A stretch of 36,338 bases of DNA, from contig CAMCVE010000017.1 in NCBI GenBank assembly GCA_945881775.1, forward strand, positions 1 through 36,338, given 5' to 3'. The notes under the pieces are model-generated. The model had not been told where the DNA came from. It searched no databases and was given only the letters and a program-made list of their open reading frames with translations. Positions 1-8,419 of the stretch are shown here, piece by piece. This stretch comes from Bacteriovorax stolpii (GTDB lineage Bacteria; Bdellovibrionota; UBA2428). The position numbers and the translations under genes were made by a program. How positions within the stretch are numbered: the stretch's first letter is position 1; each line of letters opens with the position of its first letter.

Positions 1-264
1 GCCCTCGTCTCTAAGCCGCATTCCGATAGCGTCGTCTTTGACTGGCGAAGCACTCCTCGCGATTCTGTTTTGATGGTCGGCGACAGCTGGACGGACATGC
101 ACGGAGCAAAGAACATCGGTGCCATCGCGGCCGCAGCGCTTTGGAACACAGAGGTCTGCCCTGAGCATCTCTCCGAAGAAGGCGCAGAACTTTATTTTAG
201 GAGTCCTAAGGATCTTGCCGAATACCTCAACGCCCGGGCGCCAAAAGTTTCCCAGGATTCATAA
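1..264 (+). CDS. HAD-superfamily hydrolase, C-terminal part (cut by window start)
   Basis: Reading frame 1 is open from the first base to the TAA at 262-264, giving the last 87 residues of a protein whose start lies outside the window. It contains a Lys-Pro pair (residues 5-6), consistent with HAD motif III, and then VGDSWTDMHGAKNIGA, the motif IV acidic signature (GDSxxD) and the AKNIGA turn seen in phosphoglycolate-phosphatase-like enzymes. These hydrolyse small phosphate esters in the cytoplasm with an Asp nucleophile, which would lie in the missing N-terminal part. The substrate cannot be told from this fragment. The stop overlaps the converging oxidase gene by 38 bp. Confidence 0.8.
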   Translation, partial: ALVSKPHSDSVVFDWRSTPRDSVLMVGDSWTDMHGAKNIGAIAAAALWNTEVCPEHLSEEGAELYFRSPKDLAEYLNARAPKVSQDS

Positions 265-1660
265 GCCCCAGCGGATCAAAAACCGTCTTAAGCGATCGCA
301 TGAGACGAATCTCGCCCGGCGATTTCGAGTAGTGCAAGAATTCGCGCTTTAAGAGCCCGATGCCGTGCTCAGCGGCGATGCTACCCTTATGGGTCTGGAC
401 GAGGGCAAAGAGTTCATGATTGTGTTTTTCGCACAGAGCGCGGAACTCGCCTAGCTCCATCGAATCGGGCTTTGCGAGATTCACGTGCAGACTCCCGTCG
501 CCGAGGTGCCCAAAAAGAAAGAGACGGTCCTCGCCAAACCAAGCGCCTGCCTGTTTCTCGAGCTTCGCAGCAAAGTCCGCAATTTCTCTAAGTGGAACCG
601 CGAGATCGTTCTTGTAGACTTTTGCGGTTTGGCTCAGGCTTTCGGTGATATTCTCGCGCCAGGCCCAGAAGCTGCGCGCGTCCGCGGGACTCGAGGCCAT
701 GAAAGCCTCTTCAACCACGCCTCGCTCAAAGCAGCTCTCCATCCATTTTTCTAAAGTCTCAGAGACGTCGGCCGCACCGAAGGTGTCGACTTCGAAAACC
801 AAATAGTAAGGCGCCGCTTTTGAAAAAGGCTTAGCGAAGCCTTGGCACTTGTGCACGAGCTCAAAGCAATTGTTCGATAAGACCTCGTAGGAGTGGATCA
901 TAAGCGAGCGAGAGCGCAGCTCACCTAGAACATCGATTCCTGTTTTGAGCGAAGGAAGCGCCCACAGGAAAGTCTTAAGTTCTCGCGGTGCTTCGCAGAG
1001 TTTGAGCGTGGCCGCTGTGACCATTCCGAGAGTTCCCTCGGAGCCAATAAAGATATTTCGCAGATCGTAGCCGGTGTTGTTCTTGTCGAGGTCGCCGTTG
1101 AGTTCGAGTTTTTCGCCGCTCATGAGAACGACTTCGAGGGACTGAATCCAGCGGCGCACGTGTCCGTAGCGAATCACGTGCAAGCCCCCGGCATTGGTGG
1201 CGATGTTGCCGCCTATCTGACTGGAACCTGCAGATGCCAAATCGATAGGCCAGTAAAGGCCGGCCTCGCGGGCGCTGTCTTGAATTTTTTTGGTGATCGC
1301 GCCCGCGCCCACGCGGACCGTGCCCGCCGCGCGGTCCACTGGCTCAATACGTGAGAGCTTCGAGAGATTCACGACGAGCTCGCCGCCTGTTGCGACGGCT
1401 CCGCCGCCAAGGCCCGTGAGACCACCCGAGGGGACGACAGCCTGTCCTTTTTCGGAACAGAATTTCAGAATCTGTGAGACTTCATCACTTGTGCGCGGAA
1501 AGACTGCCGCGCAGGGTGCTGGAGTGTGAAAGCGCGTCCAGTCGCGGCCCCAATGTTCACGATCAGCCGCAGAATCGAGGCATTCGAGTGAAGGAAAATG
1601 GTTCTTAAGTTCCGCTACAAATTCCATGCGCTTCTTCAGGATAGACGACACCCCCGACAT
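227..1660 (-). CDS. FAD-binding oxidase/dehydrogenase, GlcD / D-2-hydroxyacid dehydrogenase type
   Basis: A 477-residue protein of the FAD-linked oxidase family with a PCMH-type FAD domain followed by a FAD-oxidase C domain. The N-terminal half carries the pyrophosphate-binding run VVPSGGLTGLGGGAV (about residues 95-109). The C-terminal half carries GHLGDGSLHVN and AAEHGIGLLKRE, then the FDPLGLMNPGK ending typical of glycolate oxidase GlcD, D-lactate dehydrogenase and D-2-hydroxyglutarate dehydrogenase. It should oxidise a D-2-hydroxyacid to the 2-oxoacid; which one is not visible. An in-frame ATG at 1627 has a GAAGAAG-like ribosome site and would leave a wider gap to the divergent gene starting at 1680, so the true protein may be 466 residues. 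No GlcE or GlcF partner is adjacent. Confidence 0.88.
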   Translation of the reverse strand: MSGVSSILKKRMEFVAELKNHFPSLECLDSAADREHWGRDWTRFHTPAPCAAVFPRTSDEVSQILKFCSEKGQAVVPSGGLTGLGGGAVATGGELVVNLSKLSRIEPVDRAAGTVRVGAGAITKKIQDSAREAGLYWPIDLASAGSSQIGGNIATNAGGLHVIRYGHVRRWIQSLEVVLMSGEKLELNGDLDKNNTGYDLRNIFIGSEGTLGMVTAATLKLCEAPRELKTFLWALPSLKTGIDVLGELRSRSLMIHSYEVLSNNCFELVHKCQGFAKPFSKAAPYYLVFEVDTFGAADVSETLEKWMESCFERGVVEEAFMASSPADARSFWAWRENITESLSQTAKVYKNDLAVPLREIADFAAKLEKQAGAWFGEDRLFLFGHLGDGSLHVNLAKPDSMELGEFRALCEKHNHELFALVQTHKGSIAAEHGIGLLKREFLHYSKSPGEIRLMRSLKTVFDPLGLMNPGKLLAPGR

Positions 1661-1679
1661 TCGCTACGACCGAGGCATC

Positions 1680-2156
1680 ATGTTCATACCAGCCCTTGCA
1701 CTGCTCAGCAGCGTCACCCTTCAAGTCGATCTCCAACCCTGGACCCGCTCTTGTAAAGAATCAGCGCCCGACGCGCCCCTCTCGTGTGGCCTGCCGGCAG
1801 CGGCGGGCGAACGCCTCAGACTTAGCCAAACGGTGGAACTTGCCTCAAATCCTTCCGAAGCCCGCGTCAGTAAATTGTCATTTGTAGGCGAAGAGCTCCG
1901 CGGGGAAATTCGCTTCTACTCGGCCTATCCCGCAGTGGATTCGGGACTGCCGCCCTACATTCAAATTCAGATTGAAACATTCCGCCCTCTCAGGAGCCTA
2001 TGTTTGCAGTCGGTGCGTCTTCGCAGTCCCTTTGAAGCTTCACCACTGAGTTGCACGACGCTTGATAGCGCAAGTGGCCGTCAGCTGGGGCTTAACGTAA
2101 AGGTTTCCGAGGTTTCGGATTCGGCTTTAGTTTCGACTTCGGCTTTGCAGCCCTGA
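1680..2156 (+). CDS. hypothetical exported protein
   Basis: A 158-residue protein of unknown function. The chosen ATG gives a short hydrophobic N-terminus (FIPALALLSSVTLQV) that could be a signal peptide; an upstream in-frame start at 1626 would place charged residues in front of it and is less likely. Four Cys residues lie in the mature part, which fits an oxidised periplasmic protein. It is divergent from the FAD oxidase, and its 3' end overlaps the end of the converging nth gene by 65 bp. No family was recognised. Codon use resembles that of its neighbours, so the frame is probably real, but the overlap at both ends lowers confidence. Confidence 0.5.
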   Translation: MFIPALALLSSVTLQVDLQPWTRSCKESAPDAPLSCGLPAAAGERLRLSQTVELASNPSEARVSKLSFVGEELRGEIRFYSAYPAVDSGLPPYIQIQIETFRPLRSLCLQSVRLRSPFEASPLSCTTLDSASGRQLGLNVKVSEVSDSALVSTSALQP

Positions 2157-2766
2157 GCGAAGCGCAGATCATACAGGTTTTTCCGTCGCAACCACGCGCT
2201 GAGCAATGCTCGCGGCCGTAATAAATGATCTGCAAATGCAGTTTTGCCCAAGACTCTTCCGGGAAAAGTTTTTTAAGGTCCCGCTCTGTTTGCTCCACAC
2301 TTTTTCCACTCGAGAGACCCCAGCGCTTAGCGAGACGATGAATATGCGTATCGACCGGAAAGGCCGGCACGCCAAAGGCCTGAATCATCACGACACTGGC
2401 CGTTTTGTGACCCACTCCGGGGAGTTCCTCGAGCGCTTCCATTGAACTCGGGACCTGGCCCTTATGCTTGTCGATGAGAATTTTTGAAAGACCCCAAATT
2501 GCCTTCGATTTGGCGGGCGACAGTCCACACGGGCGAATGATCTCGCGAATCTCATCGGGACTGAGCCCCAGCATGTCGTTGGGATTGTCAGCGCGTGCAA
2601 AAAGAGCGGGCGTGATCTCGTTGACCTTCTTGTCGGTGCATTGGGCACTCAAGAGAACCGCGACAAGTAGTGTATAGGTGTCTTTGTGCAGAAGAGGTAC
2701 GGTTGGGTTGGGGTAAAGGTGCGTGAGGGTCTCGAGGACAAAATGAGCTTTCTCGAGCTTGGTCAT
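2092..2766 (-). CDS. nth: endonuclease III (DNA glycosylase/AP lyase)
   Basis: A 224-residue base-excision-repair enzyme that removes oxidised pyrimidines and nicks abasic sites. The helix-hairpin-helix motif LPGVGHKTASVV includes the catalytic Lys, and VDTHIHRLAKRWGL contains the catalytic Asp. LLSAQCTDKKVN near residue 40 is the usual N-terminal signature. At the C-terminus the four Cys expected to hold a 4Fe-4S cluster are spaced C-x4-C-x4-C-x2-C rather than the C-x6-C-x2-C-x5-C of the Escherichia coli enzyme, and a Lys/Pro-rich tail follows. Start is the ATG at 2766, with GAGA a few bases upstream. It lies 11 bp downstream of the small gene that precedes it on the same strand. Confidence 0.95.
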   Translation of the reverse strand: MTKLEKAHFVLETLTHLYPNPTVPLLHKDTYTLLVAVLLSAQCTDKKVNEITPALFARADNPNDMLGLSPDEIREIIRPCGLSPAKSKAIWGLSKILIDKHKGQVPSSMEALEELPGVGHKTASVVMIQAFGVPAFPVDTHIHRLAKRWGLSSGKSVEQTERDLKKLFPEESWAKLHLQIIYYGREHCSARGCDGKTCMICASLRAAKPKSKLKPNPKPRKPLR

Positions 2767-2777
2767 GGGTCTCTGGC

Positions 2778-2993
2778 CTAGAGCAGCTTGGTTCCCGTGT
2801 CCACGTCACGATTGCCGATGTCCTGGCGGCTCATTTTGGTCCTTAAGAGTTCAGCAGGAACGGGGTCTTCGAGATCACGAAGCCATCTGATCGATTTGGT
2901 CTTTTGAATGACTCGCGTGTCGAGTTTGTGGGCCACAGAAATCACACCGAAGCTACTCCACACGGCTACGAGCCACCACAAACTGTTTTTCAT
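2778..2993 (-). CDS. small single-pass membrane or exported protein, unknown
   Basis: A 71-residue protein starting MKNSLWWLVAVWSSFGVISVA, one hydrophobic segment at the extreme N-terminus followed by a short charged region. The ATG at 2993 was preferred over an upstream in-frame start at 3035 because it directly precedes the hydrophobic segment and has a G-rich ribosome-site-like stretch just before it. It sits immediately upstream of nth on the same strand (11 bp between the genes), so the two are probably cotranscribed. No function is recognised; it could be an inner-membrane anchor or a secreted small protein. Confidence 0.45.
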   Translation of the reverse strand: MKNSLWWLVAVWSSFGVISVAHKLDTRVIQKTKSIRWLRDLEDPVPAELLRTKMSRQDIGNRDVDTGTKLL

Positions 2994-3153
2994 CTCACAC
3001 CCCCGTCTGATGGATCTCAACCTATGCCCTCGCAAGGGTGCCTTCGTGGACCGTCCGTGAAGAGTTCATCATTTTAATGCCACGCGCCATCACGAGGGAG
3101 CCGGGCTGGTTTCATAGACGAGGGGGCGATTTGGGGATAGGTTCCATCGCGTC

Positions 3154-5766
3154 ATGACAGAAATTCGCAAAAAGTTTTACCTCAAAGATTACAAGGCTCC
3201 TTCATTTTGGCAGGACAAGGTGGACCTCTGTTTCCGTCTTCACGATGAGCACACCGAAGTCGAAGCGACGAGCCATCTGAAATTCAATTCCGAGTCTTGG
3301 CAGTGGCCGCAGCCTGTCGAGCTTGACGGCGAAAATCTCGAGCTGCTTTCGATCCACATTGATGGCAAAGAATGGACGGACTACGTCACCGACAAACACA
3401 AACTCACGATTCACAATGTGCCACGGGATTTTGAACTCAAGGTTGTGACAAAAATCTTTCCATCGCAGAACAAATCCATGGAAGGCCTCTACTCAACCAA
3501 GGGCCTTTACTGCACCCAGTGCGAATCCCACGGATTCCGCAAGATCACCTACTTCACTGACCGGCCCGACAACATGGCGATCTACTCGACGCGCATCGAA
3601 GCGCGCAAAGATCTCTATCCCTACCTTCTCTCGAACGGAAATCTTGTGGAGCAAGGAGACTTGGGCGCTGGTCGCCACTTTGCGCTTTGGAAAGATCCCT
3701 TCCGTAAGCCCTGCTACCTCTTCGCGCTTGTGGCGGGCGATCTCGACATGATCGAGGACAGCTTCGTCACCCGTTCTGGTAAGAAAACCACCTTGCGCGT
3801 CTTCGCCAATCGCGGTCGCAAAGATCGCTGCTACCACGCGATGAACTCTCTGAAGTGGTCCATGAAATGGGATGAAGACCGTTTTGGCCTTGAGTACGAT
3901 CTCGATCTTTTTATGATCGTGGCCGTTGATGACTTCAATTTTGGCGCCATGGAAAACAAAGGCCTCAACATCTACAACTCCATCGCCGCCTTGGCCGACT
4001 CAAAGACGGCAGACGATTCGATGTTCTTCCGTATCACGTCGATCGTAGGACACGAATACTTCCACAACTGGAGCGGCAACCGCGTGACCTGCCGCGACTG
4101 GTTCCAACTGAGCCTCAAAGAAGGCCTCACGGTCTACCGCGACCAAGAGTTCACGGCTGATCTGTTCTCGCGCCCCGTACAGCGCCTCGACGACGTCACC
4201 AGCCTGCGCGAGCGCCAGTTCGCGGAAGATGCGGGCCCCAATGCGCATCCCGTGCGCCCGGAGTCGGCGTACTCCACAGAAAATTTCTACACCGCTACGA
4301 TTTACGAAAAAGGATCCGAACTCATTCACATGATCGAGACGATCATCGGCCGCGAGAATTTCTCAAAAGGCATCACCAAATACTTCGAGCTCTTCGACGG
4401 CCAAGCCGTCACCACTGAAGATTTTGTGCGCGCGATGGAGCTCGCCTCGGGCGCTGACCTCTCACAGTTCCGACTTTGGTATTCGCAAGCGGGCACTCCA
4501 TTTGTTCAGGTGAGCGACTCCTACGACGCCTCGACAAAAACTTATAAGCTCCACCTGAAACAAAGTATTCCCGACACCCCGGGACAGACCCACAAACACC
4601 CCATGCACATTCCCGTGCGCATGGGGCTTCTCTCCAAACAAGGGACAGAGCTCATTCCCGAAACCGTGCTGTCGCTGACCAAGGCGGAGCAGAGCTTCGA
4701 GTTCAAGAACATTTCCGAGAAACCCCTTCCGTCGCTCTTCCGCGACTTCTCGGCCCCAGTGAAGTTTCACTACGAGTACTCGGACGCCGATGGTCTCTTC
4801 ATGCTCGAGAAAGATCCGAACCTCTTTAATCGCTGGCAGGCAGCTCAGCGCCTCTTCACTAAATCTCTGCTCGGGATCTACGAAGCGCTGCAAAAAGGCC
4901 AGGAGCCAGAGGCTCCCAAAGGACTCATCCTTGGTCTCGAAAAGAACATCCTGGAAGCAGACCGAGACCCACTCTTTGTGTCTCGACTTGTTCAAATTCC
5001 GTCGTTCCGTATTTTGGAGCAAGAGCTCAAAGACGTGAATCCACAGATGCTCGACCTCGCCCGCAACAAAATGAAATTCTTCATCGCGCAGGAACTCGAG
5101 ATCACACTCAAAGCGACCATCGCGAAATACATGCCTCAAGGGCACTTCGAGATCACGCCGCGCGCGATGGGAGAGCGCACTCTTATGGGCGCTGCACTCT
5201 CGTATCTCTGCGCGTTGGAGAAAACCGAACATTTCGACCTTGCATTGAAGATCTTTGGTGGCCCGACGATGACTGAAAAAGCTCACGCAGCTCACGCACT
5301 CGTAAGCTACGACGTGCCCCAGACACGCGAACTTCTTAAGCAGTTCTACGAAGCGTTTGCCTCGGATGGCGTGCTCGTAAATCGCTGGATCGCTTACTCC
5401 GCCATTCAGCCCACAGGCAAGGTCGAAGAGCGCCTTGCGCGCATCATGAAGGATCCTCGTTTTGACGCAAAAAACCCCAACAACAATGCCGCTCTCTGGC
5501 GTGGACTTGCCGATGGATCGCCGAGCGCCTTCCACCAAAAAGACGGCGCGGCCTACAAACTTCTCGCCGATCGCGTTTTGGAGATCGACTCTTTCAATCC
5601 CAGTGTTGCTGCACGGCTCGTGCATCAGCTCGAGAATTGGCGCAAGTACTCGGCTCCCTTCGGGCCACTCATGAAGACACAGCTCGAACGCATTGTCGCA
5701 GAACCCAAATTGTCTCCCAACACTTTTGAGCTTGCTGCGAATGCCCTTAAGGAGCCCCAAGCATGA
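3154..5766 (+). CDS. pepN: aminopeptidase N (M1 metallopeptidase)
   Basis: An 870-residue zinc aminopeptidase of the bacterial PepN type, the normal length for this family. It removes N-terminal residues from peptides in the cytoplasm. The substrate-amine-binding GAMEN motif is at residues 264-268, and the zinc site HEYFH is at 300-304 with the third ligand Glu in SLKEGLT at 323, the same spacing as in E. coli PepN (H297, H301, E320). N-terminal, catalytic, beta-sandwich and all-helical C-terminal parts are all represented. There is no signal peptide. The start has no strong ribosome site, but the ATG at 3154 fits the family N-terminus. Its stop overlaps the flavin reductase start by 4 bp. 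Confidence 0.96.
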   Translation: MTEIRKKFYLKDYKAPSFWQDKVDLCFRLHDEHTEVEATSHLKFNSESWQWPQPVELDGENLELLSIHIDGKEWTDYVTDKHKLTIHNVPRDFELKVVTKIFPSQNKSMEGLYSTKGLYCTQCESHGFRKITYFTDRPDNMAIYSTRIEARKDLYPYLLSNGNLVEQGDLGAGRHFALWKDPFRKPCYLFALVAGDLDMIEDSFVTRSGKKTTLRVFANRGRKDRCYHAMNSLKWSMKWDEDRFGLEYDLDLFMIVAVDDFNFGAMENKGLNIYNSIAALADSKTADDSMFFRITSIVGHEYFHNWSGNRVTCRDWFQLSLKEGLTVYRDQEFTADLFSRPVQRLDDVTSLRERQFAEDAGPNAHPVRPESAYSTENFYTATIYEKGSELIHMIETIIGRENFSKGITKYFELFDGQAVTTEDFVRAMELASGADLSQFRLWYSQAGTPFVQVSDSYDASTKTYKLHLKQSIPDTPGQTHKHPMHIPVRMGLLSKQGTELIPETVLSLTKAEQSFEFKNISEKPLPSLFRDFSAPVKFHYEYSDADGLFMLEKDPNLFNRWQAAQRLFTKSLLGIYEALQKGQEPEAPKGLILGLEKNILEADRDPLFVSRLVQIPSFRILEQELKDVNPQMLDLARNKMKFFIAQELEITLKATIAKYMPQGHFEITPRAMGERTLMGAALSYLCALEKTEHFDLALKIFGGPTMTEKAHAAHALVSYDVPQTRELLKQFYEAFASDGVLVNRWIAYSAIQPTGKVEERLARIMKDPRFDAKNPNNNAALWRGLADGSPSAFHQKDGAAYKLLADRVLEIDSFNPSVAARLVHQLENWRKYSAPFGPLMKTQLERIVAEPKLSPNTFELAANALKEPQA

Positions 5767-6356
5767 GCAACGTAAAGGTTCTCGCCATCAGCGCTAGCCT
5801 GCATCCTTCGTCCGTGAGCCGCGCCGCCCTGGTGGCCCTGAGATCCGAGATCACCAAGCTCGACGCGAACTATGAGCTCGTCGACCTGGCTAGCGAAGAA
5901 TGGAGCCTTCCACTTTTTGACCCACGCCGAAAATCAAGCCCTGCGGCCTACGAGAAAATCAAAGCCCTCATGCTTTCGAGTCACGCTGTCGTGCTCGCGA
6001 GCCCCGACTACCACGGAGGAGCCTCGGGCGTGATGAAAAATTGCCTCGATTACTTCTGGGGAGAATTTGCCGGGCGCCTCTTTGGTTACGTCTGTGCTTC
6101 ACATGAAAAAGGTCTCACCGTAATGGAGCAAATGCGCACAAGCGTGAGGCAATGCTACGGATGGAGCCTGCCCTATGGTCTGAGTCTGTCAGAGTCCGAC
6201 CTCAATGCCGAGCGCACCGAAATAACAAACGCAAAAGTCAGCTCACGCGTGCAGCTCATGGCTCACGACCTGTGCACTTATGGCCCGCTGCTCTGCGATC
6301 GCTTTGCTATGGACAAATCCAAGCCCGGCCAAGGATTCGCCGCCATTTACAAATAG
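5763..6356 (+). CDS. NADPH-dependent FMN reductase family protein
   Basis: A 197-residue flavodoxin-fold protein. The N-terminal phosphate-binding loop ISASLHPSSVSRAAL and the central SPDYHGGASGVMKNCLDYF match the NADPH-dependent FMN reductase family, where the second motif contacts the isoalloxazine ring. Members reduce FMN, quinones, azo dyes or chromate; the physiological substrate cannot be read here. The gene begins in the pepN stop codon (ATGA overlap), so the two are translationally coupled, although no shared pathway is obvious. It is followed by a 369-bp gap that holds a striking inverted repeat. Confidence 0.85.
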   Translation: MSNVKVLAISASLHPSSVSRAALVALRSEITKLDANYELVDLASEEWSLPLFDPRRKSSPAAYEKIKALMLSSHAVVLASPDYHGGASGVMKNCLDYFWGEFAGRLFGYVCASHEKGLTVMEQMRTSVRQCYGWSLPYGLSLSESDLNAERTEITNAKVSSRVQLMAHDLCTYGPLLCDRFAMDKSKPGQGFAAIYK

Positions 6357-6418
6357 ACGCCCAAAAAGATTCACGCGTTTGAGCTTCGTCCCTCACACGA
6401 ACGCGATGGGGTCACTGA

Positions 6419-6577
6419 CTCTGCCCGTTCATCAGTTTTTGATTAATTCTTGAGCCGTGGTGTGAGGTCCCGCACCTTTCAGAAAGGGTGTTTGCCATTA
6501 GCTGCGCGTCAGCGCGCGCTGAATTTTCTGAGGTTTTTCGCGCGCAAAATTAATCAAAAACTGATGAACGGTCAGAG
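6419..6577. repeat. 159-bp element with 30-bp terminal inverted repeats
   Basis: Bases 6419-6448 and 6548-6577 are reverse complements with one mismatch in 30 (24 bp perfect from 6425 and from 6548). The 99-bp interior holds a hairpin at 6473-6490 followed by TTT and a perfect 14-bp palindrome at 6509-6522. No reading frame is visible. The layout is that of a small non-autonomous insertion (MITE-like) or a long structured RNA. No clear target-site duplication flanks it. It fills most of the gap between the flavin reductase and the alpha-glucosidase. The internal hairpin could also end transcription from the pepN unit. Confidence 0.7.
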
Positions 6578-6725
6578 CGTGTTGCCTGGACTCGGGTGTC
6601 TACCCAGCTAATTTAGCGGATGACAAAGCCCTGAGCTGGGCCTCGCGGCTTCGGTGTCGAACTCGTGGGCAGTTTTCTTGGCACGTAGGCATGACGTAGC
6701 TCCGGGACTTGGTTAGAAGCAACGC

Positions 6726-8402
6726 GTGTCGAATCACCCCCCTGCTCAGAAATCATGGTGGAAAGAAGTTGTTGTTTATCAGGTCTACCTGAGAAGCTTC
6801 CTTGATTCGAATGGAGACGGAATAGGTGACATTCCGGGACTCATCAGCAAGCTCGATTATCTGAAGGATCTCGGTATCGACGTGATCTGGATCTCGCCCA
6901 TGTACAAGTCGCCGCAAGACGACAATGGATACGACATCAGCGATTATCAGGACGTTCACTCCCAGTTTGGCTCGATGAGGGACTTCGATCAGCTCCTCAT
7001 AGAAATCCATGCCCGTGGGATGAAGCTCATTATTGACCTTGTGATCAATCACACGAGCGACGAACACGCCTGGTTTGTGGAGTCACGTCAGTCCAAAGAG
7101 TCCCCTAAGCGCGACTGGTATATTTGGCGTGACCCCAAAGACAATCGTGAACCCAACAACTGGGAAAGCATTTTTGGCGGCTCGGCTTGGCGCTTCGACG
7201 AACACACCAAGCAATACTTTATGCATGTGTTTTCCGCGCGTCAGCCCGATCTCAACTGGGAAAACCTCGACATGCGTGAGGCCGTTTACAAAATGATTCA
7301 CTGGTGGATGGACAAGGGCATCGACGGCTTCCGTCTGGACGCCATCAGCCACATGCGCAAGGAACCTGGGCTCGGCGACATGCCCAACCCCGACAAGCTC
7401 CCCTATGTTTCTTCCTTCGACAAGCACATGAACGTGCCGGGTATTCTCGATTACGTTTACGACCTCTGCGATAAGACCTTCAACAAGCGCGACGTTTTTA
7501 CGGTGGGTGAGGCCAATGGAGTCTCATCAGCGGATGTGGGGCAATGGGTGGGCGACGGGCGCCTCAATATGGTGATTCAGTTTGAGTATCTCTCCCTTTG
7601 GAGCTCGGATCCCCAAAACCGCATCGACCTTGCGAAGCTCAAAGATGTTTTCACGCGCTGGCAAGCCGCTCTGGAACATCAAGGATGGAACGCTCTCTTT
7701 GTCGAAAATCACGATATCACCCGCGTCGTGTCGAAGTGGGGAGACACAGAAAAGTTTTGGCGGGAAAGCGCCACGGCCATCGCTGCGATGTACTTTCTCA
7801 TGCAAGGCGCGCCCTTTATATATCAGGGCCAAGAGATCGGCATGACGAACACTGTCTTTAACGGCTTTGAGGACTTCGATGATGTCTCCGCCAAGAACTA
7901 TTTCAAAAAACGCCGCACTGAAAATGCCAGCGACGCCGTCATCATAAAAGAACTTGCCCCCATCTCACGCGACAACGCCCGCACACCGATGCAGTGGTCG
8001 ACGGCTAGCCAAGCCGGATTCACCACGGGCAAGCCGTGGCTGAAAGTGAACCCCAACTATCTGCAGATCAACGTCGAAGCACAAGACGAGGATCCAGACT
8101 CGGTCCTAAATTTCTACCGACGCCTCACGCGCCTGCGCCGCGAGAATCCGGTTTTTGTGTATGGACATTTTGAATTGCAGCTTCGCGAACACGCGCAGGT
8201 CCTAGCTTACACGCGCGACAACAGCACAAGCCGCGCGCTCGTCATCTCAAACCTCACGGGTCGCAGCGCAAGTTGTGATATCGGTGAGGCCCTCATGAGT
8301 GGAGCGAACTTAGTCTTGGGCAACATGAAGAGCCTTGAGCAGACAAAGGCAGAGACCAAGCTTGAACTTGCGCCCTATGAAACCCGCGTGTATCTCCGAT
8401 AA
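6726..8402 (+). CDS. GH13 alpha-glucosidase (oligo-1,6-glucosidase / maltase type)
   Basis: A 558-residue glycoside hydrolase of family 13 that should cleave terminal alpha-glucosidic bonds in malto- or isomalto-oligosaccharides. The opening WWKEVVVYQVYLRSF and the region V motif QPDLN place it in the oligo-1,6-glucosidase subfamily. Other conserved regions are DLVINHTSDEH (I), GFRLDAISH with nucleophile Asp205 (II), VGEANG with acid/base Glu262 (III) and ENHD with Asp330 (IV). The residue after the nucleophile is Ala rather than the Val common in alpha-1,6-acting enzymes, which hints at alpha-1,4 preference. The GTG at 6726 is chosen because it sits just before the conserved N-terminus. No signal peptide is seen, so it is cytoplasmic. 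It stands alone, with no transporter or regulator beside it. Confidence 0.93.
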   Translation: MSNHPPAQKSWWKEVVVYQVYLRSFLDSNGDGIGDIPGLISKLDYLKDLGIDVIWISPMYKSPQDDNGYDISDYQDVHSQFGSMRDFDQLLIEIHARGMKLIIDLVINHTSDEHAWFVESRQSKESPKRDWYIWRDPKDNREPNNWESIFGGSAWRFDEHTKQYFMHVFSARQPDLNWENLDMREAVYKMIHWWMDKGIDGFRLDAISHMRKEPGLGDMPNPDKLPYVSSFDKHMNVPGILDYVYDLCDKTFNKRDVFTVGEANGVSSADVGQWVGDGRLNMVIQFEYLSLWSSDPQNRIDLAKLKDVFTRWQAALEHQGWNALFVENHDITRVVSKWGDTEKFWRESATAIAAMYFLMQGAPFIYQGQEIGMTNTVFNGFEDFDDVSAKNYFKKRRTENASDAVIIKELAPISRDNARTPMQWSTASQAGFTTGKPWLKVNPNYLQINVEAQDEDPDSVLNFYRRLTRLRRENPVFVYGHFELQLREHAQVLAYTRDNSTSRALVISNLTGRSASCDIGEALMSGANLVLGNMKSLEQTKAETKLELAPYETRVYLR

Positions 8403-8419
8403 GAAATTTGCGATCTCGC

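Noticed and set aside
4462-5760. Long minus-strand frame inside pepN (432 codons)
   Set aside because: It is antisense to a fully conserved aminopeptidase N, has no recognisable domain and arises from the codon bias of the true gene.
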